Shown here piece after piece: positions 1 to 8,615 of a stretch of 64,000 nucleotides of DNA. A program made the position numbers and the translations under genes. The notes under the pieces are model-generated. The model searched no databases. It saw only the letters and a program-made list of their open reading frames with translations, and had not been told where the DNA came from. The stretch covers positions 210,533 through 274,532 of the forward strand of contig NZ_JAGGLB010000010.1 of the NCBI RefSeq assembly GCF_017874215.1, in the 5' to 3' direction. This DNA is from Paenibacillus eucommiae (GTDB taxonomy: Bacteria > Bacillota > Bacilli > Paenibacillales > NBRC-103111). Position 1 is the stretch's first letter, and the number at the start of each line of letters is the position of its first letter.

Positions 1-1065
1 GAAATTACCGAGCATCGTCAAGAAAGGAACGAAGCTGTTTTCCAGGCCACTCAGTGCAATGATCAGACCGATAATTCCCATCGTCACAACGAGGATACTC
101 TTCGGCACCTTCACCGCGTTGCGCAGACCAAGCGCCCCGGAATATAGATTATTGTCGTTTGTCGTCCACTGGGCAAATACAAGAATTAGGAAGGCAAAGA
201 AGCCGAGGCCCAGCTTGGCCATTGCGGCGGGAATGTTAGGTGTTGAGCCGAATTGGGGTACATTGGCAGCAATCGCCATAGCCGCCCCGGCAACAATACA
301 GAACAAACCACCAAGGAAGTAACCGGAAGAGGCGCCAAAACCACCTTTTACAGGAGATTTTCCAAATCGCGTAATATCGGGAAACACAACCGCACCAAGT
401 GCACAGTTGCCCACTACAATTGTGATCCCGGCAAACAAGGTAATCGGGTCTCCGACCGGTACTGCATCCATTAACGCACTCCAGCTTCCTGAGCTGTTAA
501 CCGCAGCAACAATTCCCCAAATGCTTAATATCCCTACAAGCGGAACTGCGATAAAACTAATGGCTGCAAGTCCCCGATAACCGATAAAAGCTGTCAGCAT
601 CATAAGAATACCGCCCCATACCATCGCTACCTTCGGTTCGGCGAACCATTGACCAGGGAACATTTCCGACATTGTAATTCCGAAGAAGGCAACCTGCCAA
701 GCAAACCATCCAATTCCAAGGGTAACTGCCAGCATAATGCCGAACAACCCAGCTCCCTGACGCCCAAAAGCTTGCCGGGCCAGCACAGTTGTAGATACGC
801 CGTATTTGGCCCCCATCACTCCCTGAAAAAAACCATAAACAGCTACAATCAACATACCGATAAAACCTGCGGCGATCACTTTTCCAAACGGTAAGCCTGC
901 GGCCAGCGCGCCGCCTGTAAACAGTGTGGACAAGGAGATAATCCACGCGCAGCTTGTAATACTTACGTTCAACAAAGAACGCCGCTGATCTTGAGGGACG
1001 GACTGTACAGCATAATCCTCCGTCTTTATGTTAACCGTTGTAAGCTGCTCTGCATTTGCATTCAT
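1..1065 (-). CDS. NCS1-family cytosine/purine permease (C-terminus cut by window edge)
   Basis: This is a polytopic inner-membrane permease of the nucleobase:cation symporter-1 (CodB-like) family, importing cytosine or a related base. About 355 N-terminal residues are visible. ATG at 1065 has GAGGAG nine bases upstream. After a hydrophilic N-terminus the protein reads WIISLSTLFTGGALAAGLPF, then GFFQGVMGAKYGVSTTVLAR, then hydrophobic helices including GIGWFAWQVAFFGITMSEMF, a pattern typical of NCS1 transporters. The frame stays open to base 1, so the gene continues to the left. It follows the OsmC and TetR genes on the same strand, suggesting one operon. The substrate cannot be fixed from sequence alone. 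Confidence 0.85.
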   Translation of the reverse strand, partial: MNANAEQLTTVNIKTEDYAVQSVPQDQRRSLLNVSITSCAWIISLSTLFTGGALAAGLPFGKVIAAGFIGMLIVAVYGFFQGVMGAKYGVSTTVLARQAFGRQGAGLFGIMLAVTLGIGWFAWQVAFFGITMSEMFPGQWFAEPKVAMVWGGILMMLTAFIGYRGLAAISFIAVPLVGILSIWGIVAAVNSSGSWSALMDAVPVGDPITLFAGITIVVGNCALGAVVFPDITRFGKSPVKGGFGASSGYFLGGLFCIVAGAAMAIAANVPQFGSTPNIPAAMAKLGLGFFAFLILVFAQWTTNDNNLYSGALGLRNAVKVPKSILVVTMGIIGLIIALSGLENSFVPFLTMLGNF

Positions 1066-1102
1066 TCCCTTAAGCTCCTCTCATTTGATCCCTATTATCC
1101 CG

Positions 1103-1492
1103 TCATAGCGGGTGTGCTTTAATTTCTATTTCTGCCCCGCGGCGCAAGGTGTTGCCGATTGTACATGCACGCTCAGCGGACTTGATCAGCTTGTTCCGGT
1201 AAGCGGGATCGAGCAATTCCGGCAATTGAATATCCAATACAAAACGTTCGACACGGGATGGACTATCCGCCGCTTTCTCCGCCTCTATTGAAATCGACAG
1301 CTGCCCTGGATCAACCCCGTCTCTTTCCATAAGCTTGACCAAAGATATGGACACGCAGAGTGCCAGGGAGCTTGATAAAAGCTCGATCGGCGTCATCCCT
1401 TCCGCATCCGGGGCCGTTACACCATAGGTAGAAAAACCGTTCTCATTGCGAATATTATAATTTTGACCAGACTTCCATTCTGCTACTATCAT
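1103..1492 (-). CDS. OsmC/Ohr-family peroxiredoxin-like protein
   Basis: A 129-residue cytoplasmic OsmC-family protein, a group of thiol-dependent hydroperoxide-detoxifying proteins. The start is the ATG at 1492, preceded by GAGGTG at 6-base spacing; a longer reading from 1567 lacks such a site. The two family cysteines are visible in LSSSLALCVSIS and in RACTIGNTL near the C-terminus, and the segment GMTPIELLSSSLALC fits the long central helix. It lies 20 bases downstream of the TetR gene and 37 upstream of the permease, so it is probably co-transcribed with both. Substrate and physiological partner are unknown. Confidence 0.85.
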   Translation of the reverse strand: MIVAEWKSGQNYNIRNENGFSTYGVTAPDAEGMTPIELLSSSLALCVSISLVKLMERDGVDPGQLSISIEAEKAADSPSRVERFVLDIQLPELLDPAYRNKLIKSAERACTIGNTLRRGAEIEIKAHPL

Positions 1493-1511
1493 GTTGTTCA
1501 CCTCTGTTTTT

Positions 1512-2099
1512 TTATGAGCCCAGCAAACCGTAAAACTCGAAACGCGCCACTTCAGCCGCCATTTCACCCGCCGGCCGTGTCGGCAGATGATTTAAATCAT
1601 ACCCCGTACCGAACAACCATCGCGAAATCATACCTTCGATTAGAATCGCCAGAATGGATGCCCGCAGGGGGATATCAATCGTATTCGGCAGCATGTTCAA
1701 TTCAACTGCCCGCTCAATATTGCGGCGGAATGCCTGCTCAATCGCCACCAGGACTTCTGTAGTAGCCTTGCGGATTGCTTCGTCGCCACTTTTTCCTTCT
1801 ATGAAAAGAAGCGCCATAAGATGCCGGTTCGATTCAGCAAAATTGAGCAAATCATTCATTAATTGCGTAGATGCCTGAACCATGTCCTCCACAGTACCAC
1901 CTTGTTTACGATACCCTTGACTGATCACTTTCAGTAAACTTTCCTGACCCTCAGCAATCAACTGGATGACAATTTCCTGTTTGCTTTTGAAATACCAATA
2001 GAAAGTTCCCTGAGCGACATTAGCAGCCGCAACGATTTCGGAAATTTTCGTATTGGGATACCCCTTTTGGGCAAATAATTTCAGAGCAACATCCATCAA
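1512..2099 (-). CDS. TetR/AcrR-family transcriptional repressor
   Basis: A TetR-type regulator of about 195 residues. The N-terminal helix-turn-helix reads VALKLFAQKGYPNTKISEIV then AAANVAQGTFYWYFKSKQEI, a textbook TetR DNA-binding domain; the rest is an all-helical ligand domain. The ATG at 2099 leaves only two residues before helix 1. The same frame is open upstream and holds SEESSNEQDSGRRKQL; its best-placed initiator is an ATT at 2150 with GAGGGG about 7 bases upstream, so the true start may be further up. It heads the TetR-OsmC-permease unit and probably represses its own operon through the dyad at 2172-2189. The ligand is unknown. Confidence 0.88.
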   Translation of the reverse strand: MMDVALKLFAQKGYPNTKISEIVAAANVAQGTFYWYFKSKQEIVIQLIAEGQESLLKVISQGYRKQGGTVEDMVQASTQLMNDLLNFAESNRHLMALLFIEGKSGDEAIRKATTEVLVAIEQAFRRNIERAVELNMLPNTIDIPLRASILAILIEGMISRWLFGTGYDLNHLPTRPAGEMAAEVARFEFYGLLGS

Positions 2100-2171
2100 T
2101 TGCTTGCGCCTGCCTGAATCTTGTTCATTAGAACTCTCTTCTGATTTAATGAGTATTCCCCTCTTTTCTCT

Positions 2172-2189
2172 TGATTGACTAGTCAGTCA
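2172..2189. promoter_or_regulatory. Dyad operator for the adjacent TetR regulator
   Basis: TGATTGACTAGTCAGTCA is an 18-bp near-perfect inverted repeat (one mismatched pair) centred on CTAG, just upstream of the TetR gene. Its TGACTGACTAGTCA core resembles many TetR-family operators. Autoregulation is inferred from position. Confidence 0.7.
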
Positions 2190-2304
2190 GTACTGTACAA
2201 AAAATAAAAACAATCCCTATAAGAATAGTTGGTTTATATTTGTAAAAGTATCATGATTCTTATATCCTGTCAATAATAAAAAATTTAAGCAAAAATCCCT
2301 TCCG

Positions 2305-2745
2305 CGTACCTTTGAGTTGCGTGTTCGTGACGGCAGTACATAGGGAGGGAATCGTTGTGGGCTCCAGCCGCTGTTAAAGATAGGTTCCCTGATTAGACTT
2401 AAGCGGTAGGAACCTTTCTTAAAATGCGGACGCTATCGCTCCTCACCCACAGCCATTCCCTCTCAGCTACAATCGCCCGAACACCAAGCTCATACGGACA
2501 GCCAGCAAGGTTTTTTCTCTTGATGGAGGGGATTTCCTGTGGGACAAAGGCGCTGCGGATGAAGAGCGGCCCACCAGTGCACTTAACCGAAAGGGTCTGC
2601 TACTTTAACGATGTTTTTCATCGCTAAAAGCACCAGCTTTTCTCCACATCCTTCTTTAACGATGAAAAACATCATTAACATGACCGATCGACCTGAAAAA
2701 CTAACTTTAACGATGATTTTCATCGTTAAGTGAAGCACACCGTAA
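2305..2745 (+). repeat. Composite structured repeat, copy A
   Basis: First of seven related intergenic elements. It starts with a conserved CTTTGAG...GCGTGTTCGTGACG segment. A long hairpin (2345-2462) follows, with an outer stem 2345-2361/2446-2462 and an inner stem 2368-2388/2409-2429. Next come a conserved spacer (CCAGCAAGGTTTTTTCTC) and three palindromes at 2604-2628 (T5 loop), 2655-2678 (A5 loop) and 2706-2729 (TTT-type loop). One of the usual four palindromes is missing or merged. No convincing coding frame is present. This fills most of the 2100-2895 gap. Confidence 0.85.
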
Positions 2746-2895
2746 CTCCCATTTATTATCATTTTACCAATTTATTCTTATTTTATCAAGACAATTTCAT
2801 TTCTCAATTCGCTCATTTGTTTAAATGGAAATTTATCCTCTAATAGTATAAGCTAGTTTTAAAATACGCAGTATCTGAAAAAGGAAAGATGGCTT

Positions 2896-3807
2896 ATGGC
2901 GAACCCTTTAACAGAAAAAGAAGTCAATCAGTTACTTCAATTATTGACTGACGAGCAGCGCAAATATCTTGAGAATTACATGAAACAAAGCAAAAAGAGC
3001 AAGTGGCTGGAAAATTTAGCAAAGAAAAAAGGATATGTCCTGCAAAAGGACCTATCTATTGAAGATGCGTGGAATACATTGAATGACTGGGAATTAGAAG
3101 ACGTCTTAGACGGAGGATACGGACTGCGCCCCTATAAATGTGAGTGTGGGATGCCACTTCGTTTCTGTTATATTGTACGTCATCGTGCAGAGAACAAAAT
3201 GTACCGTTTGGGTGAGACATGTCTCGAAAATTACACAATGCTCTCCTCTGATCTGATCCAAGATATTACGAAGGGGTTTCATAAAATTGATCTGGAACGT
3301 GATGACATTCTCATCAAATATGCGCAAGAATGGACCTATCCAACAGATTATGAAGGGCTAGTATTACCTGAACCTTTTCAAAAACAAGTACACATTGGCT
3401 TGCCTCTTTCTAAAGCACAGATGAAAAAAATCGAACGGCTTTTCAAACACGATTTGATACGAATACGCAAAGAAAAAAAATTCGAAAAAATAATCCAGCA
3501 GAGAAGAAAATCTGACTATATTCAGACTCCTTCCCAACAGGCCAAACCGGCAGCAAGAAACGAATCCATTACGTATGACCGGCTTATTCAAAATCATTTA
3601 GAACAATTGAAGCAAATTATGAAGCATGAAAATAATATCAGCAATCCTGAAATGAAAGCTACATGGAAAAATGTTCAACAGATGGTCTTACTTTTAAAAC
3701 AGGAAGAACAGGAAAAACAAAAAGAACAGGAAGAACAAGAACATTTCGACTACTCCAAGTTTTTAGTGCAGCTATTTGATTTGTTGTATCACTTGAAGCT
3801 TTATTAG
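2896..3807 (+). CDS. Hypothetical protein with CxC...C cluster and coiled-coil tail
   Basis: A 303-residue, charged, apparently cytoplasmic protein that I do not recognise. ATG at 2896 is preceded by GGAAAG. Residues 1-60 are Lys/Glu-rich. Around residues 80-110 a compact cysteine cluster appears: YKCECGMPLRFC, then RHRAENKMYRLGETCLENY, which could bind zinc. The C-terminal third is helical and ends in a Gln/Glu/Lys-rich stretch (KQEEQEKQKEQEEQE) predicted as coiled coil. It is the only plus-strand gene in the first 27 kb, follows repeat copy A and is convergent with the GH18 gene 28 bases away. AT content is higher than in the neighbouring EPS genes. No function is assigned. Confidence 0.7.
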   Translation: MANPLTEKEVNQLLQLLTDEQRKYLENYMKQSKKSKWLENLAKKKGYVLQKDLSIEDAWNTLNDWELEDVLDGGYGLRPYKCECGMPLRFCYIVRHRAENKMYRLGETCLENYTMLSSDLIQDITKGFHKIDLERDDILIKYAQEWTYPTDYEGLVLPEPFQKQVHIGLPLSKAQMKKIERLFKHDLIRIRKEKKFEKIIQQRRKSDYIQTPSQQAKPAARNESITYDRLIQNHLEQLKQIMKHENNISNPEMKATWKNVQQMVLLLKQEEQEKQKEQEEQEHFDYSKFLVQLFDLLYHLKLY

Positions 3808-3835
3808 TTCAAAAAGCTATTAGTTCAATAAGCTA

Positions 3836-4951
3836 TTACTCCAAACGCTTTAAATATTCAAGCATTCCGTCCTGCATACCCCCAAGCCTCCATAGGGCAA
3901 TATTACTGTATCCTGCCTGCCGGGCAGTTTCAATCCACCCGGCTAGAGTGATGTCATCTGCGTACCAGACCGTATGCTTGCTCTTGTCTTCTGCCATGTA
4001 ACTGAAACGGACACTGCCGCTTGCTGTATCCCGCTGTGGACTGTCTAAGCTTTTCTGCGACAGCTCGGCTGCCTGCTTTTCTGTCAGTGCCGCGGCCTTG
4101 CCATCCTTATTCCATTCGAAGCCTCCCAAAGCAAAAGCTATGTAAGGCTCTCCGGGTATGGGGTCCATTCTGTCAGCCAGTTCAGCAATAAAAGCATGAT
4201 CCGCTTTCGGTCCTGGACCACTGTGAGTCCCGTACAGATTGTAGGCCATCATCACATACGAAGGTCCTTCGGGCAGTGATAACTTGTTAATAGGAGTCCG
4301 CGGCTCCAACACAATCCGGAGCGATTTACCGATCACATCGAGTCTTTGATACAATTCAGCATAAAAGAGCAGCACCTGCTCCCAATCGTCATCCGCTATC
4401 TTTTCATAATCGATTTCAATCCCATCATATCCGTCCGTGTCAGCCCTGGCCAGAATTTCATCGATATGCCTTTTGCGGCTCTCGGTTGTAGACATCAGCC
4501 TGGTTATTAACGCTGAATCCTTCTGAACCGCTTTGCCATTCTGATCATACCTGTCGTTTACAAGAGTCAGATAGCGCTTGGCAGCTCCCATTTGGCTGCG
4601 CGTCTCTGAAATCAAAGGCTGCGCCTGATTAAATGCCTCTGTGAAATAAAGACTGTCCGTATGATCAAAATAGGCCGCAAACACCTGCAGGCTGTTCAGG
4701 CTTGGATAGATCGCCTGGAGATCTTCAAGACCAGTCTGCCACTGCCAGTCAACTAGCCAGGCCGAAAGCTCCACCGGCGCCATGGGCTCCTTGTCCTTCC
4801 CCCTCCCATTTCCCTGATCCCCAGCGTAAAATTTAATGCCATATACGATCACACAAATGAGGACGAGAACGGCAGCAACGGCAAGCACAGCTTTTTCTTT
4901 TCCGGACGTTTTGCCTTGCCTTTTGGACTTATGCGTTTCAGACCTGTTCAC
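3836..4951 (-). CDS. Membrane-anchored GH18-like glycoside hydrolase
   Basis: A secreted, membrane-anchored glycosidase-like protein of the GH18 (chitinase-like) fold. The start chosen is the GTG at 4951, which has GGAGG nine bases upstream; the longer TTG at 4978 does not. An N-terminal basic stretch is followed by one helix (AVLAVAAVLVLICVIVYGIKF), then a TIM-barrel domain. The GH18 signature is visible as DGYDGIEIDYE: the acid/base Glu and preceding Asp are kept, while the first central Asp is Glu. Downstream YVMMAYNLYG fits the barrel strand that binds substrate. It is the last gene of the left-hand EPS set, 34 bases after the deacetylase-like gene, suggesting trimming or turnover of an N-acetylhexosamine polymer. 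The substrate is inferred. Confidence 0.75.
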   Translation of the reverse strand: MNRSETHKSKRQGKTSGKEKAVLAVAAVLVLICVIVYGIKFYAGDQGNGRGKDKEPMAPVELSAWLVDWQWQTGLEDLQAIYPSLNSLQVFAAYFDHTDSLYFTEAFNQAQPLISETRSQMGAAKRYLTLVNDRYDQNGKAVQKDSALITRLMSTTESRKRHIDEILARADTDGYDGIEIDYEKIADDDWEQVLLFYAELYQRLDVIGKSLRIVLEPRTPINKLSLPEGPSYVMMAYNLYGTHSGPGPKADHAFIAELADRMDPIPGEPYIAFALGGFEWNKDGKAAALTEKQAAELSQKSLDSPQRDTASGSVRFSYMAEDKSKHTVWYADDITLAGWIETARQAGYSNIALWRLGGMQDGMLEYLKRLE

Positions 4952-4985
4952 TTTATTAATCCTCCTCAATTCCTTCAAGGATAGA

Positions 4986-6689
4986 CTAGAACAGCTCTAT
5001 CGCCCTGTTGATCGTTGAATTGATCATTTCCCTCACTTTACTGACAGTCCATTGGAACGCATTGTAGCCATTATTATACAACAGGGCTTCTTTACCTCCT
5101 GCCTGGTCTATAGATTCAATCTTAATATCAGCAAACACACCATCATAGATATCATCTTTAGGATTCATTTCACTGTACGCAGATTCCAGCGCCACTCCAC
5201 CGGCTGTCAGCGAATCTGCTATTGGCGAATTTTCCATCCATACAGCCTTATCCACCCGAAGCGTAAATTGATTCCCCTTCACAACCATTTCCAAGTTCCT
5301 GGTCTGCTGAATATTGATGGGATACGTGCCCTCTTCGGTCTGGCCTTCAAGTGCATTTAATTCCTGCGAAAATAGGGTCTCAACTTGATTTCCAGGCGTT
5401 TTTTGTTCAACGATGATCTCATTATTCAGGAGGGAAACCCTTAGGAAGGAATCCTGCCGGGTATCATAGCGAACGTATACCGACTGTTTTCCCACCACAT
5501 TGCCGCTTAACTTCGCGCTAAGCTTCATATCGGTATAGGCGTCACTATCTTTAAGGTACAGCAGGCCATTGTCGGAAGATGGAGATGTCAGGACGATTTT
5601 ATTATCTATAAACTCCGCCGCGCCGTCCATCAGAGCCCATTTCCCGGCATTCTTCCTATTGCCAACCACAAATTTCATCAGCTCGCCAGTATCTTTCCCT
5701 ATTTTCATCAGCAGGTGATTGGTGTACCAATAGGGCGCCGCCTGAACCCTGGTCAGATCATACAAGTTCTGCTCACTGTCATTAAAGGCATTCTTATCAC
5801 GGTTAAAATGGATCTTGAACATATCCTGTATGTTTCGGTTATTCACATCGGCAACCAGGCGGGGCATCCCATCATTTAGCGAGTTTGCATGCATAATCAT
5901 GTAGACCGGCGGGACAAACCCCAGCTTCTGGGTGTAGATGTCCCTCATCATCGCATAATCCCCGTTTACCCGAGCCTCCATCTCAGTACGGTTTTCTGAG
6001 GGTACCTTATCTTCATCCCGGATAAAATCCATCAAATAGTGGTTATAGGAGGCTGCGCTATCTTTGTCCTGAAATTCAGCCTCATCCTTCACTCCAATAA
6101 AAGCATTGTTTTTGTCGAAAATATTAATGTAAGTCAGTCGATACCCGTTGCTCCCCAGCTCCCAGTAGCCGTTTTTGATCATTTTCAATAGTTCCTTCGG
6201 CTGCAGGAATTTGGACTCCCTGGTGTTGCCCAGCTTGTTGGCATAGGAAAGAATAGTTGCCTTATAGTTATATTTCTCCAAGATCGGCTGAGCAAACAGA
6301 CTGGAATCATTGCGGCCATCCTCGAAGGATAGAAAGAGCGCTTTTTCCGGAAGTGCTTGTCGACTATTGTAGAAATTCAAAATATCCTGTTGAGAAATAG
6401 TTCGATATCCCTGATTATGAAGAGCCTTAAGATGCTGCCTGAGCTGATTTTTGGCTATTAATCGGGGAGTTCCGGATAGACCCACGCCGAAGTAGGATAC
6501 GGCAATAAAGCCTTGCCTGTTATCCCACTGCGCTTTGTCTGGCTCCTCATATTTTTTAATGTCAAATACAGCTAGAAAAACAAGCACCGCCAAAACAAAC
6601 AGAACCACACTCTGCACAACGGTTTTGATTTTTTTATTAAAATTTTTCACATGATAATCAAGGGCGGTGCTCCGCTTTTTGTTCCTCAT
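4986..6689 (-). CDS. Membrane-anchored polysaccharide deacetylase-like protein with C-terminal beta domain
   Basis: A 567-residue protein with a single N-terminal transmembrane anchor (VVLFVLAVLVFLAVF), a NodB/CE4-like domain and a C-terminal beta-rich domain (about residues 350-530) resembling a carbohydrate-binding or concanavalin-like fold. The NodB start motif, usually TFDDG, reads LSFEDGRND: the second residue of the catalytic/metal Asp pair remains but the first is Glu. No clear HxxxH zinc motif follows, so it may be non-catalytic and act in polymer binding or export. The start ATG at 6689 has GAGGG upstream. It sits between the PilZ-GT2 synthase and the GH18-like gene with short gaps, so it belongs to the same operon. 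Confidence 0.7.
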   Translation of the reverse strand: MRNKKRSTALDYHVKNFNKKIKTVVQSVVLFVLAVLVFLAVFDIKKYEEPDKAQWDNRQGFIAVSYFGVGLSGTPRLIAKNQLRQHLKALHNQGYRTISQQDILNFYNSRQALPEKALFLSFEDGRNDSSLFAQPILEKYNYKATILSYANKLGNTRESKFLQPKELLKMIKNGYWELGSNGYRLTYINIFDKNNAFIGVKDEAEFQDKDSAASYNHYLMDFIRDEDKVPSENRTEMEARVNGDYAMMRDIYTQKLGFVPPVYMIMHANSLNDGMPRLVADVNNRNIQDMFKIHFNRDKNAFNDSEQNLYDLTRVQAAPYWYTNHLLMKIGKDTGELMKFVVGNRKNAGKWALMDGAAEFIDNKIVLTSPSSDNGLLYLKDSDAYTDMKLSAKLSGNVVGKQSVYVRYDTRQDSFLRVSLLNNEIIVEQKTPGNQVETLFSQELNALEGQTEEGTYPINIQQTRNLEMVVKGNQFTLRVDKAVWMENSPIADSLTAGGVALESAYSEMNPKDDIYDGVFADIKIESIDQAGGKEALLYNNGYNAFQWTVSKVREMINSTINRAIELF

Positions 6690-6724
6690 TCAGCCATCCC
6701 TCACCCTCCGGCAGATCGTTGATC

Positions 6725-8608
6725 TCAAAAAGGCAGTCCTATTTTGTTTTTTTGCTTTTTTTGCTTTCTTTGTGTCTTTTTGTTCTGTGCCTCTATATCC
6801 TGCGGCGTATCTCTCGTCCCCCAAGTCGACTTCCAGAAGGTTACCCAGGCTACAGGCATTTGCCACAGCAGCACTGCCTCATAGAACACGCAGAACACCA
6901 TACCAAATATCCACAGCTTGCTCTTGCGAAACAACAGATGGGCCAGGCTCATAAGCATTGACATCAATAAAAGCCCCATCAAAAAAGTGCCCGGAAATAT
7001 ATGGTATACCAAAGGAACATAGACCAGATTGTATAGCACGACTATTGGAGCAGCAATGGGAACAATGAGACCAATATAAAAGTATAGGGCCATGAAGGGC
7101 TCTTTACGCCATATAAAAGCTCCTGCCCTTAACGATTCCCGAAGCCAGGAACGCTTCCATCTCATCTGCTGCTTTAAGAAAACGTCAAGGCGTGAAGGTA
7201 CAATAGTGGAGCAAATCGCCGCATCCTGATAGCCCGTACGATGGGTTTTCAAAATAAAGTTCGTCATACTCCGGTCATCGCCGAAGGTCGCAGGCTGTCC
7301 GAGGAACTTCTGGTCCAGCCATGCCTGGGCATGCTTTAGCACTAAATCCTTACGATAGCAGGACAAGGGCCCTGACAAGCAGGTCACACTATCAAACCAC
7401 GATTCCGCCGCCTTCATAATTCGAAATGCAATATAATAGCGGACCGTCTGCAGCTTTGTTATCGAATTCGTATATTTATTCTCAACATCAGTGCGTCCTG
7501 CCACGCCACCCATGAGCGGATCCTGAAAGGGCTGTACAAGATGCTTGATCGCTGTAGGCTCCAGGAAGCTGTCAGAATCGACGAAAACCACCAAATCATG
7601 CTTGGCCATCTCCACCCCTTTGACCAAAGCTACCCGCTTCCCGCCATTTTCCGGCAGTACATACATGCGCAAACGTTCCTTGGTGGAAAATCGTTCTGCC
7701 TCATTATGCAGCAGCGCCATCACCTTTTCTATTTGCTCTACAGATTTATCTGTTGAGCGGTCATCCACCACAATAACTTCCAGCTTGTCTAACGGGTAAT
7801 CCTGATTCATACAGCTGAGTACCGTTCTATGAATCCACTCTTCCTCATTGAAGCATGGGATAATAATAGTCACACCGGGCGTGTAGTCGGGATTCACAGG
7901 CACATCTCTATACAAAGCCCCGTACAAATAACGGGACAGCAAGAATGCAGCAGCTGTAATACTGTATAAATATAAGAGCGAATTATACTTAAAGTAGATC
8001 ACACTCTCAACGCGCATAAGCATAATAATCGCAACCGCCACAAGCAGCAGACTGCTTGCCATGTATACGGAATAGCCCCAGCGTTTTTTCTGAAAATAGC
8101 TGGGGAGGGATTTTTCAAATTCGAAAGCCACCATCAGCTTTTCACTGTCTTCACTTTGACGGGTGAAGGCCCGGACCAAGGTACCGTCTATCTTCACCTT
8201 AGACTCAAATCCTTCCGGCATCGTGCCGGAGGGAATTTCAAACCTGATATGATACTGCAGCCCTGCTTTGAAGCTGCTGCTATCGTTATGTTCAAGCTCA
8301 ACCAAGATCCCCGTCGAGGATATATCAACAGCTCTTCCTTTGATCTCGGACTTTTTCGACGCTCTCATCCCTACGAGCCATACGTCAAAATCGGCCACAT
8401 ACCTTAAGCTGAGCATCTGCATGTTTTGAAGATATTCCAAATCTGCTTCGGCTTTATCTGGCTCTATGCCTTTAATTCCTCTTCGGTCGGCCGTCATCCT
8501 GATTTGCTCGGGATCCGGCACATTGGAAAGTGTACGTCTATCCTTCCTTAAGCTGGACAGCACCTCTTCTATCTTCTTCTTTTCTTTTGCCACGGCTGTA
8601 GTCTCCAT
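6725..8608 (-). CDS. PilZ-GT2 fusion: c-di-GMP-responsive polysaccharide synthase
   Basis: Predicted processive membrane glycosyltransferase with an N-terminal regulatory domain. About residues 60-170 form a PilZ-like domain; the c-di-GMP motif DxSxxG is seen as DISSTG. Two transmembrane helices follow, then a GT2 catalytic domain with IIPCFNEEEW, VIVVDDRSTDKS, the DxD-type FVDSDSF, the acceptor motif TFGDDRSMTNF and the processivity motif QQMRW. Four or so C-terminal helices complete a synthase of hyaluronan-synthase/NodC type. Start: ATG at 8608 is chosen; the longer TTG at 8650 has no ribosome site. It overlaps or abuts the nucleotide-sugar dehydrogenase that probably feeds it. The PilZ domain at the N-terminus differs from BcsA, where it is C-terminal. 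The polymer is unknown. Confidence 0.85.
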   Translation of the reverse strand: METTAVAKEKKKIEEVLSSLRKDRRTLSNVPDPEQIRMTADRRGIKGIEPDKAEADLEYLQNMQMLSLRYVADFDVWLVGMRASKKSEIKGRAVDISSTGILVELEHNDSSSFKAGLQYHIRFEIPSGTMPEGFESKVKIDGTLVRAFTRQSEDSEKLMVAFEFEKSLPSYFQKKRWGYSVYMASSLLLVAVAIIMLMRVESVIYFKYNSLLYLYSITAAAFLLSRYLYGALYRDVPVNPDYTPGVTIIIPCFNEEEWIHRTVLSCMNQDYPLDKLEVIVVDDRSTDKSVEQIEKVMALLHNEAERFSTKERLRMYVLPENGGKRVALVKGVEMAKHDLVVFVDSDSFLEPTAIKHLVQPFQDPLMGGVAGRTDVENKYTNSITKLQTVRYYIAFRIMKAAESWFDSVTCLSGPLSCYRKDLVLKHAQAWLDQKFLGQPATFGDDRSMTNFILKTHRTGYQDAAICSTIVPSRLDVFLKQQMRWKRSWLRESLRAGAFIWRKEPFMALYFYIGLIVPIAAPIVVLYNLVYVPLVYHIFPGTFLMGLLLMSMLMSLAHLLFRKSKLWIFGMVFCVFYEAVLLWQMPVAWVTFWKSTWGTRDTPQDIEAQNKKTQRKQKKQKNKIGLPF

Positions 8609-8615
8609 TCTATGA

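Noticed and set aside
557..946. 129-codon minus-strand ORF within the permease
   Set aside because: Different frame from the NCS1 permease, whose membrane-protein frame is open across the whole stretch.
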